Below are positions 17,456 through 24,187 of a DNA stretch of 64,000 nucleotides, piece by piece. The notes below the pieces were generated by a model that was not told the origin of the DNA, searched no databases, and worked only from the letters and a program-made list of their open reading frames with translations. Origin of the DNA: Saccharibacillus alkalitolerans (lineage in GTDB: Bacteria > Bacillota > Bacilli > Paenibacillales > Paenibacillaceae); contig NZ_JAAFGS010000002.1 in the NCBI RefSeq assembly GCF_011090185.1, positions 186,001 through 250,000 on the forward strand, in the 5' to 3' direction. A program made the position numbers and the translations under genes. Position 1 is the first letter of the stretch. Each line of letters opens with the position of its first letter.

Positions 17456-17770
17456 ATGAAATCCCGGAAAACCGCCGCCGTCTGCGCTCTCCTGCTGCTG
17501 CCGATTTCCTTCTGCGCCGAACGCGCTTCCGCTCCCGGCGGCGAAGCCGCGGCGGGCGACTCGCAGGCTTACACGAAGCCGGCGGCACAGCCGCAGACGA
17601 AGGGCAGAATCCCTTACGTCTTCCCCCGGAAAGACGAAGCGAAGGAAGCGGAGAACGCGGACGATAAGATGAACGGCATCGAGATTCAAGCGGACGAAAC
17701 GAAGAACGGCTCGTTCTACTCGTATCCCGTTTACGACTTTTCGCCGGTGGAGATCCGGCTGCTGGATTAG
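17456..17770 (+). CDS. small secreted protein, function unknown
   Basis: A 104-residue protein with a signal peptide (MKSRKTAAV, core CALLLLPISF, cleavage near ERASA). The mature part is short, charged and probably disordered, ending in SYPVYDFSPVEIRLLD. AAGGAGG lies seven bases upstream of the ATG. No family was recognised. A 16-codon open frame with its own strong ribosome site follows. Confidence 0.6.
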   Translation: MKSRKTAAVCALLLLPISFCAERASAPGGEAAAGDSQAYTKPAAQPQTKGRIPYVFPRKDEAKEAENADDKMNGIEIQADETKNGSFYSYPVYDFSPVEIRLLD

Positions 17771-17790
17771 AGAGACGGGAGGAGCGGACA

Positions 17791-17841
17791 ATGAAAAGCA
17801 GCAGATGGGTTCCGGCCGCCGCCTGCTTGATCTCGACATAA
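17791..17841 (+). CDS. 16-codon open frame with strong ribosome site
   Basis: The sequence reads MKSSRWVPAAACLIST and stops directly at the base of a terminator hairpin. GGAGG lies eight bases upstream of the ATG and the reading frame begins 20 bases after the stop of the secreted-protein gene. It resembles the start of a signal peptide, so it may be a remnant of a lost secreted protein or a true small peptide. The ribosome site is the only support. Confidence 0.35.
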   Translation: MKSSRWVPAAACLIST

Positions 17842-17892
17842 AAAGGCTCCGCCGGAAGAGTGCTGAATCGCGCTCCCCCGGGCGGGGCCTTT
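17842..17892. terminator. terminator after the small secreted genes
   Basis: AAAGGCTCCGCC pairs with GGCGGGGCCTTT over 12 bp with one G-U pair, around a 27-base loop. Both flanks suit a bidirectional terminator between the plus-strand genes and the convergent 17907-18131 gene. Confidence 0.65.
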
Positions 17893-17906
17893 GTCATGCC
17901 CGATAT

Positions 17907-18131
17907 TCATTTTGCGTTCGGCTCTTCGCTTCCCGTACCGATTCGCCGCTTCTCCCGGCGGTATCTGCGCAGCATCCATAGGGACAGAAGCAGCGGAGGA
18001 ACGGCAATCCAGATGGCCGTATAGCGCCCCATAATCGCCAGCGCCGCCATCATCGCCACCAAAAAAACTATACATCCGACCGCCCAAATCATATTTCGCC
18101 GAAGCTCCTGCCTGCTCGCCGATTCGGTCAT
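17907..18131 (-). CDS. small two-helix membrane protein
   Basis: A 74-residue protein with two probable membrane helices (IWAVGCIVFLVAMMAALAIMG and YTAIWIAVPPLLLSLWML) and a basic C-terminal tail RRYRREKRR. AAGGAG lies upstream of the ATG. No family was recognised. It is convergent with the small secreted genes and divergent from the lipoprotein gene at 18311. Confidence 0.6.
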   Translation of the reverse strand: MTESASRQELRRNMIWAVGCIVFLVAMMAALAIMGRYTAIWIAVPPLLLSLWMLRRYRREKRRIGTGSEEPNAK

Positions 18132-18310
18132 GCTTCCACGCTCCTTTTAGGATCTTCTCTCCCGCGTACCCTACCTTTTAATAAACGCGCACGGTGAACA
18201 GATCGTTACCGCCAGGCCACATGATCGTTACTTTTACCCTTTTACGAATCGGTATGCTGAAAAAAAGTCCGCAGAGACCGCATCTTCATCACCGAAAGGA
18301 GCCCTGCTTT

Positions 18311-19015
18311 ATGAAGTTTACCGCTGCAACGATCTCCAAAACGCTGTCCGCGCTGCTTGCGCTGGGACTGGCCGTCTCCTCTGCCGGCTGTACCCCGGCC
18401 CCGGACCGCGCCGGCGGCGGCTCCGCGCAGGAGATCCCTGCCGCCGATTCCGCTCCGGCCGCGAACGCCAAGCAGCCGCCAGTCGACGCCAAGCCGGTCA
18501 TCGACTACGAAGCCCCCGACATCGATCCCGCCCGCGTAATTCGGCATAAGCCCACGAAGCCCGTGCCGGCCGCCCCATACGGCTCGCCGCAGCACTGGGA
18601 ATATGCCGACACGCATTCGCATCCCTACGAAGGCATCCTGGTCGATTACAAGCTGGAAGGCGATACGCTGGTCAGCCTCGACTTCAAGCCGACGGTCGCG
18701 ATCCTCACCTCCACTAACCCGCTCGACATGATCTCCCTGGACAAGGATCGGATGAACCGCACGACGACCTTTCCCGTCCGCCGCGACCTCGACGAGCCGG
18801 GCACCTTGACCTCGGAGCAGCTGAAACATCTCGTCAAAGGCGCCCCGTATACGATCTACCTCGATCTGTGGGCGGCCGGAAAAGAATCCTTTTTCGCGAC
18901 CGAAGTCCCGGGCATCTATTACGCCGACGGCAGCGGATACCGCAGCCTGCAGGACGATTCCCCGTTCGACGTATGCACGGGCGAATACAACGAATGCACC
19001 CGGCTGACGGAGTAG
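18311..19015 (+). CDS. lipoprotein, function unknown
   Basis: A 234-residue protein with a lipoprotein signal (MKFTAATISKTLSALLALGLA, lipobox SSAGC), a Pro/Ala-rich linker (about 30-75) and a folded C-terminal domain with several Tyr/Asp-rich strands and two Cys near the end (DVCTGEYNEC). AAGGAG lies nine bases before the ATG, so an upstream open frame was not used. No family was recognised. A perfect hairpin follows the gene. Confidence 0.7.
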   Translation: MKFTAATISKTLSALLALGLAVSSAGCTPAPDRAGGGSAQEIPAADSAPAANAKQPPVDAKPVIDYEAPDIDPARVIRHKPTKPVPAAPYGSPQHWEYADTHSHPYEGILVDYKLEGDTLVSLDFKPTVAILTSTNPLDMISLDKDRMNRTTTFPVRRDLDEPGTLTSEQLKHLVKGAPYTIYLDLWAAGKESFFATEVPGIYYADGSGYRSLQDDSPFDVCTGEYNECTRLTE

Positions 19016-19103
19016 AACGGCGAAAACAGAACCCTTCCAAAAAGTTCGGTGCTGCGGTTGTGAAAATCCTCTTTTCCTTTCCTCCCTTAATGAAGAACGA
19101 AAA

Positions 19104-19139
19104 AAGAAAGAAGCGTCGGGGAAGGACGGCTTCTTTCTT
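19104..19139 (+). terminator. terminator after the lipoprotein gene
   Basis: AAGAAAGAAGC pairs with GCTTCTTTCTT, extended by GTC/GAC with a bulge, and ends in a T-rich run. It lies 88 bases after the stop of the lipoprotein gene. Confidence 0.75.
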
Positions 19140-19191
19140 CTTCCCTTTCGGAGCCTTCATACTTTCAATTTGACGAAAAGAGGGAATATCC

Positions 19192-20298
19192 ATGACTTGC
19201 ACACAGCCAACGAAATCCGTCACTTCTTTCCCCGTCGTTCCAGCCGGTTCGGTCCCCGTACATCTGACCGGTACGCAGGCAAATACCGCTACTCGCTTCG
19301 TCTGCTCGGACAATCCGGAAACGATCAGCGGCAGCGTTCCGTTTCCGAACGGATTCGTCACGCTCTGGCACGACACGACGACGGGACGTTCCAGTATTCG
19401 CTACCGCGTCTTCCTATGGCATTTGAACGGCAGAAGCACTCCGATCAAGTTGGGGATCACGATCGGCAACGCGGGGTCGACTTCCTACTCTGTGCATAAT
19501 TTGAGCAATTCCGTTGCGATCGCGGCCAATTACGTGGAGCACGGCAAATGCATGGCGGCGGCGCTGCTGGGCGGAACCATGGACAACATCGCCCCGACCG
19601 ACAGTTCGATCGCGGCAGGCAACGTCGGAGTCGTCAAAGAATGGGTCGTTCCGGCCGGATCGCTCGTCGGAGGCGTACTGGAATTCACGCTCAGCAATAC
19701 GGCGGCATCCGTCGGATTGAATTACCGCCTCCGTACGGTCGCGGCCTCCAATTCTTCCGCCAACCTGCGCCTCAACCAGAACCCGGTCACCGATTACGTA
19801 ACCGGAGGGAACGGCGAGCTTCATCCGCGCGGTTCCTGGAACTTTGCGGATATCGACAGCTCGGTAAGTTACGCGGCGGGCGACGGCTGGAAATATTACA
19901 ACATGAGCAACGGGGTCAAGGACAACCTGATGACCTCGGAAAACTCCTACGATCCGTCCCCCGGCAGCACCAAAGCCGTCGCCAGCAACAAAGGCCATTA
20001 CGGCGTGAAATACAGCCTGACCGTCAATCTGAGCAATCCGACTTCCGTCCAAAAGACCGTCAAAATTTATGTCGGAGCCCGCGTAAAACCTTACGGCGGG
20101 GCGCTGCAGTGGAGCGGAGACGGCGTGACTTACAAAGTTCCGACACTGGCGGGACCCCAGGAGGGCGCCACGACTCAGGCGGGAGTCGAAGTCGCGACCG
20201 TTACGCTTGCGCCGAATCAATCGCTGACCCGGATTCTGTCCGCCTCCACGGCCGGCAGCCTGTCGACGCCCGCCCTGCTTGCTTTCCAAACGGTATAG
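19192..20298 (+). CDS. beta-rich protein of unknown function
   Basis: A 368-residue protein without signal peptide or membrane helix. It is rich in Ser, Thr, Asn, Gly and Val and alternates like a beta-sandwich or jelly-roll protein. Landmarks are GYVTLWHDTT-like strands near residue 60 (FVTLWHDTTTGRSSIRYRVF), HPRGSWNFADIDSS and VKIYVGARVKPYGG. The start has AGAGGG seven bases upstream. It stands alone between two terminators. No enzymatic motif is visible; a surface or spore-associated structural role would be a guess. Confidence 0.7.
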   Translation: MTCTQPTKSVTSFPVVPAGSVPVHLTGTQANTATRFVCSDNPETISGSVPFPNGFVTLWHDTTTGRSSIRYRVFLWHLNGRSTPIKLGITIGNAGSTSYSVHNLSNSVAIAANYVEHGKCMAAALLGGTMDNIAPTDSSIAAGNVGVVKEWVVPAGSLVGGVLEFTLSNTAASVGLNYRLRTVAASNSSANLRLNQNPVTDYVTGGNGELHPRGSWNFADIDSSVSYAAGDGWKYYNMSNGVKDNLMTSENSYDPSPGSTKAVASNKGHYGVKYSLTVNLSNPTSVQKTVKIYVGARVKPYGGALQWSGDGVTYKVPTLAGPQEGATTQAGVEVATVTLAPNQSLTRILSASTAGSLSTPALLAFQTV

Positions 20299-20342
20299 CC
20301 GGACGCCGAATTCCCATAAGAAGAAGACTTACCGTTTCAAAA

Positions 20343-20370
20343 AAGCCGCCGGGAACTTTCCCGGCGGCTT
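20343..20370. terminator. bidirectional terminator between convergent genes
   Basis: A perfect 12-bp stem AAGCCGCCGGGA with a four-base loop, flanked by A and T residues. It serves both the beta-rich protein gene and the convergent FAD oxidase gene, whose stop is only nine bases away. Confidence 0.85.
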
Positions 20371-20378
20371 GATTATGT

Positions 20379-21524
20379 TCAATGCGGCAGCGAGCCTTCG
20401 CCAAGCGCCTTCTCCACCGCGTAATCGTCCAGCGGCAGATCCGGTTCCAGGCCGAGCGCAAGCATGGCCAGCTGGCGGCCGAGGAACGGTCCCATCGTCA
20501 GGCCGGACGCGCCGAGGCCGTTGGCCGCGATGAGCCCTTCCCAGCCCGGCACCCGCCCGATGACCGGCAGGAAGCCCGGCGTAAACGGCCGGAAGCCGAC
20601 CCGCACCTCTTCCAATTCGCCGTCCGACAGGCCGGGCGCCAGCGCCATTCCTTTGTCCAGCACTTCATGCATGCCGCCGGCCGTTACGCGAATGTCCGAT
20701 AGCGCCGCGTCGTTCTCGTGCGTCGCGCCCGCGACTATTTTCCCGTCGTCAAAAGCCAGCAGATACTGATCCGTCGGCGGAATGACCACCGGCCATTCTC
20801 CGCCGCCCGAACGATCCGGCATCCGGAGATGCAGAATCTGCCCTTTTTGAAACGTTACGCGAAAATCCAGCCCCAGCGGCCGCAGCAGCTCTCCGGCCCA
20901 GGCTCCGGCGCAGACCACGACTTCGTCCGCCTCCAGCGTCTCTTCGCCTACCGTAACGCCGGTGACGCGGCCTTCCGCCGCATTCGCGTTCAGCACGGCG
21001 CTTCCTTCCCGCACCGTCACGCCGCCCCGCCGGGCCGCCGATACCATCGCGCCTCGCAGCGCGCGTCCGTCCACCCGCGCGGCTCCGCTGACGCGAACGC
21101 CCAGATAGCCTTCGCCCAGCAGCGGAAACAGCTCCCGCACCCGCGCTTCGTCCAAGACTTCGATCTCCCCGATCTCCGGCGCGTCTTCCCGGCGTTTCTC
21201 GGCGCGCTCCCGCATCTGCTGAATCTTGGCGGGATCGGCATGCAGGCTGATCGCGCCTACCCGGGCATAGCCTGTATCGCGCTCGCCTTCTTCCCGCAGC
21301 CGCTCCGTCAGTTCGGCGTAATAGCGCGCGCCGCCCTTGGCGAGGCGGTACCACGCCTGATTGCGCCGCTGCGACAGCCACGGGCAGATGATGCCGGCCG
21401 CCGCGTCCGTCGCGCGTCCGGGATGCCCGGCGTCCACCAGCGTGACCCGCGCATCCGAGCGAGACAAATGATAAGCCGCCGATGCCCCGAGAATACCGGA
21501 GCCGACGACGATGATTTTTTTCAT
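20379..21524 (-). CDS. FAD-dependent amine/amino-acid oxidase (DadA/ThiO-like)
   Basis: A 381-residue flavoenzyme of the D-amino-acid dehydrogenase/glycine oxidase family. The N-terminal dinucleotide-binding motif is IIVVGSGILGASAAYHLS, followed by the acidic end of strand 2 (VTLVDAG). VVVCAGAWAGELL and the C-terminal VRVGFRPFTPGFLPVIGRVPG with NGLGASGLTMGP complete the FAD-binding fold. It would oxidise a secondary or primary amine of an amino acid; the exact substrate is unknown. No thiamine genes are adjacent, so a ThiO role is not supported by context. Confidence 0.87.
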   Translation of the reverse strand: MKKIIVVGSGILGASAAYHLSRSDARVTLVDAGHPGRATDAAAGIICPWLSQRRNQAWYRLAKGGARYYAELTERLREEGERDTGYARVGAISLHADPAKIQQMRERAEKRREDAPEIGEIEVLDEARVRELFPLLGEGYLGVRVSGAARVDGRALRGAMVSAARRGGVTVREGSAVLNANAAEGRVTGVTVGEETLEADEVVVCAGAWAGELLRPLGLDFRVTFQKGQILHLRMPDRSGGGEWPVVIPPTDQYLLAFDDGKIVAGATHENDAALSDIRVTAGGMHEVLDKGMALAPGLSDGELEEVRVGFRPFTPGFLPVIGRVPGWEGLIAANGLGASGLTMGPFLGRQLAMLALGLEPDLPLDDYAVEKALGEGSLPH

Positions 21525-21726
21525 GAGAGAATTCCTTTCCGCTTCGGTTTAAAAAGAAAAATCGTCGAACTCCGGTTATTTTACCACTTCGGGAGGAGAT
21601 TCGCGCAGTCTTCTCGGCGGGCGGTCCCATGAACCGATAGAGCCCTATTTCGGAGCTTTGTAACCAGACGAACGATTAGGGATTTATGCCTGGTTCAACA
21701 TTTTTCTCGAGATATCATATTACTAA

Positions 21727-21743
21727 ATACCCAAATTGGGTAT
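21727..21743. promoter_or_regulatory. 8-bp-arm palindrome in a divergent gap
   Basis: ATACCCAA and TTGGGTAT flank a single central A. It lies in the 346-base gap (21525-21870) between the divergent FAD oxidase gene and the acidic small protein gene. The rest of the gap is AT-rich promoter-like sequence without a gene. The palindrome has operator size and symmetry; the binding protein is unknown. Confidence 0.45.
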
Positions 21744-21870
21744 CCCCTTCTAGAATAGGAGTGTACCTTTACTTTTTTACATATTCCCCAAGTTCGACCT
21801 TCCACTTCCTGATCTCTATACGCTGTGCCGCTTGACCCTCACATCTTTTATCCAAAAGGAGCGCTCACTT

Positions 21871-22212
21871 ATGGCCACAACATCCGGATCTGCGCAGGAC
21901 ATCCTTACCCAACCTTTCACGCTTCAACAGATTAAATCCCTTCAAGAAAACAATCGGATCACAGCCGTGATTCCGGTCGGATTGGACGAAATCTCGAATC
22001 TGGGTCCCGAAGAACTGGCCGACCACCTTTCGATGAAGCTGACGGACAGCGACCTGCTGACCGACGTGCAGTACGAACGCGCCGGCGTCGAAGACGGGGA
22101 GACCGTGCTGCTTCAAGTATCCGGAGACGTCACCACCCTGCTGGAAGCGCTGGATTTGTTCGCGGACTACGCGGACGGCGAAGAAGCGGCAGACGAGGAA
22201 GAACTCGATTAA
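21871..22212 (+). CDS. acidic small protein, function unknown
   Basis: A 113-residue cytoplasmic protein, strongly acidic at the C-terminus (GEEAADEEELD). A repeated alternating pattern suggests a small alpha/beta domain. AAAGGAG lies upstream of the ATG at MATTSGSAQD. No family was recognised. A hairpin follows within ten bases of the stop. Confidence 0.6.
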   Translation: MATTSGSAQDILTQPFTLQQIKSLQENNRITAVIPVGLDEISNLGPEELADHLSMKLTDSDLLTDVQYERAGVEDGETVLLQVSGDVTTLLEALDLFADYADGEEAADEEELD

Positions 22213-22219
22213 CGAAAAA

Positions 22220-22250
22220 GCCGACCGGACCCGCAAGGATCCCGATCGGC
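22220..22250 (+). terminator. hairpin after the acidic protein gene
   Basis: GCCGACCGG pairs with CCGATCGGC (one G-U pair) around a 13-base loop, directly after the stop codon. No strong T run follows. Confidence 0.5.
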
Positions 22251-22368
22251 ATGGATCGCCAGGCAGCGTTCGTCTCCGATGGGGAGGCGGGCGCTGTTTG
22301 GCGTGGGGCGCCGTCAAAACGCTCTTCCGCACGGCGTTCCTTATCCCCGTTTATCCGCACACACGAAA

Positions 22369-22398
22369 AAGCATCCGTTTCCGAAGAAAGGGATGCTT
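22369..22398 (-). terminator. hairpin after the multi-spanning membrane protein gene
   Basis: AAGCATCC pairs with GGATGCTT around a 14-base loop, with an A run on its plus-strand left side that becomes a U run in the minus transcript. It lies 15 bases beyond the stop of the gene at 22414. Confidence 0.65.
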
Positions 22399-22413
22399 GC
22401 GGCCTTCGTCCGT

Positions 22414-23556
22414 TCAGGACTGCAGACCGTCGTTTCGGCCGTGCTGATTGATGATGCGATCCACCGCGTTTTGTCCGACCGCCCTGTGCTTGTCGACTTC
22501 CGTCATTTTTTGGCGAACGGCCGGGGCCAATGCGCTTGCGCTTAAGAGCACTCCGTCTTTGCCGTAGAAATACTCATCCTTCTCGCCTTCGACCGCAATT
22601 CCGCTCCCGTATCCGCCCCGAAGCAGTTCGTCCATCAGGTCGTCGTCGATCGCGGTTCGATCCGGCGCGTGCAAGGGCGGCGCGATGCCGGAGAAAGCCG
22701 TCGATTCGGAACCCGCGTACGAGAAGTTGTTTTCCGCGATGCCGTCGGGGGCCGTACGCATATGTTCGCCTACATGGACAAGCGTATCCGGATTGACCGG
22801 CTTCGCGTCGGGACCGCGGTACGACAAATTGTTGGTCGGATCGCCGTCGGGCGGTGTACGCAGATGAGATTTGACATGAAGATGCTGAGGGTCCTGCACT
22901 TCCGCTCCTCCATGGTGCCCTCCCAGCGGTTCTCCCGCGTGCCCTAAATGCTCGCCGGTCCCATGATAATGCGCCACGGCGTCTCCTCCGATATGCAGCT
23001 TAAGAAACGGCAGAATGAAGGAAATGATGATCAAGGGCACGCTTCCCATAATGCCCAGAGCCGCGGCGCTGCCGTAACGATGCGCATACAACCAGCGAAG
23101 CGTCAGATGCAGCGCCAGCGCCGCCGATACCGATACCAGCACCGCCTCGAACCAATATGTATCGGGTACAGGATTCCCGAGCTCTTCGGCGAACCTTCTC
23201 AATTCCGCAATGTAACTTCCTCTTGTCGCGATCAACGCCGAGCCGCCGTAGATCGCCACGCCCGACGCAAAAGGCCGCCAATGTTTGACCACGAATCCGA
23301 TTCTCATCAAGAAAAAGATCACCATGACGACCCACACCACGATGTTCAGCCCGGGAATCAAAGAGACCAGGCCCAGCAGCAGCATGTAAAACAGCATTTT
23401 CTTGAGCATCCCGAACGAAGTGACCAGAAAAAACACAAGCATGGCGCCCGCAAACACATAAGGCCCGAAATAAGCGGAAAAGACCGCCAGCGGAAACAGA
23501 ATCACGGCCAGCTTATGAAGCGTCGACCCGATCTGCTCCTTCACAAAATCATTCAT
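22414..23556 (-). CDS. membrane protein with two RTxPDGxxxNN repeats
   Basis: About 380 residues. The N-terminal half has about six hydrophobic segments (for example LVFFLVTSFGML and IPGLNIVVWVVMVIFFLM). The C-terminal half is soluble and His-rich (GGHHGGAEV) and contains two copies of a motif 34 residues apart, HVKSHLRTPPDGDPTNN and HVGEHMRTAPDGIAENN, each followed by (L/F)SY.G. The tail is acidic then polar. No family was recognised. The start at MNDFVKEQIG is a choice; two Met codons upstream are also open and the ribosome site (GGGGG 11 bases away) is weak. Confidence 0.6.
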   Translation of the reverse strand: MNDFVKEQIGSTLHKLAVILFPLAVFSAYFGPYVFAGAMLVFFLVTSFGMLKKMLFYMLLLGLVSLIPGLNIVVWVVMVIFFLMRIGFVVKHWRPFASGVAIYGGSALIATRGSYIAELRRFAEELGNPVPDTYWFEAVLVSVSAALALHLTLRWLYAHRYGSAAALGIMGSVPLIIISFILPFLKLHIGGDAVAHYHGTGEHLGHAGEPLGGHHGGAEVQDPQHLHVKSHLRTPPDGDPTNNLSYRGPDAKPVNPDTLVHVGEHMRTAPDGIAENNFSYAGSESTAFSGIAPPLHAPDRTAIDDDLMDELLRGGYGSGIAVEGEKDEYFYGKDGVLLSASALAPAVRQKMTEVDKHRAVGQNAVDRIINQHGRNDGLQS

Positions 23557-23788
23557 TCTCACGACAACCCCCGCTGCTTTTTCTTGAATCATACCAAGCA
23601 GGCGAGCAAAATTCCACATCTAGTTGCTGCTTGGATTGGGAAATATAAGATTCGCCTGACGATGCCGCATCTTGAAGCCCAGCCCCCGAATACGCCGGCC
23701 TGGCTCTCCTCCCCTTTCCATACTAAAATAAGAAGCAGGAAGCCTCTTATGTTCTAGTTCTACCTACCCTTGGATACCGGAGGAACTC

Positions 23789-24187
23789 ATGAAAAAACAC
23801 ATACACGTCGTCGGAGCCGTCATCGTGGAGAACGGCAAAATACTGTGCGCCCAGCGCGGGAATACGAAGGCTTTGCCTTACAAGTGGGAGTTCCCCGGCG
23901 GCAAGATCGAAGAAGGCGAGACGCCGCAGGAAGCGCTGAAGCGCGAGATCGGCGAGGAGATGAACTGCACGGTGGAGATCGGGGAGTTTATCGAAACGAC
24001 GGTGCACGAATACGACTTCGGCTTCGTGCATCTGTCGACCTTCTACTGCTCGCTGATCGAAGGCCGGCCGACGCTGACGGAGCATGTCGACATCCAATGG
24101 CTGGCCGCCGAGGCGCTCGGGGAGCTGGACTGGGCACCGGCGGATGTTCCGGCGGTAGAGAAGATTAAGGAGCGGATGATGCCCTGA
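23789..24187 (+). CDS. NUDIX hydrolase, MutT-like (8-oxo-dGTP diphosphatase type)
   Basis: A 132-residue NUDIX protein. The NUDIX box is complete (GGKIEEGETPQEALKREIGEE), preceded by KWEFPGG typical of the MutT subgroup, which removes oxidised nucleotides such as 8-oxo-dGTP. The stop codon overlaps the start of the following helicase gene by one base (TGATG), so the two are translationally coupled. That coupling suggests a shared job in nucleic-acid protection or defence rather than simple housekeeping, which is inference. The 232-base gap upstream holds no gene. Confidence 0.88.
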   Translation: MKKHIHVVGAVIVENGKILCAQRGNTKALPYKWEFPGGKIEEGETPQEALKREIGEEMNCTVEIGEFIETTVHEYDFGFVHLSTFYCSLIEGRPTLTEHVDIQWLAAEALGELDWAPADVPAVEKIKERMMP

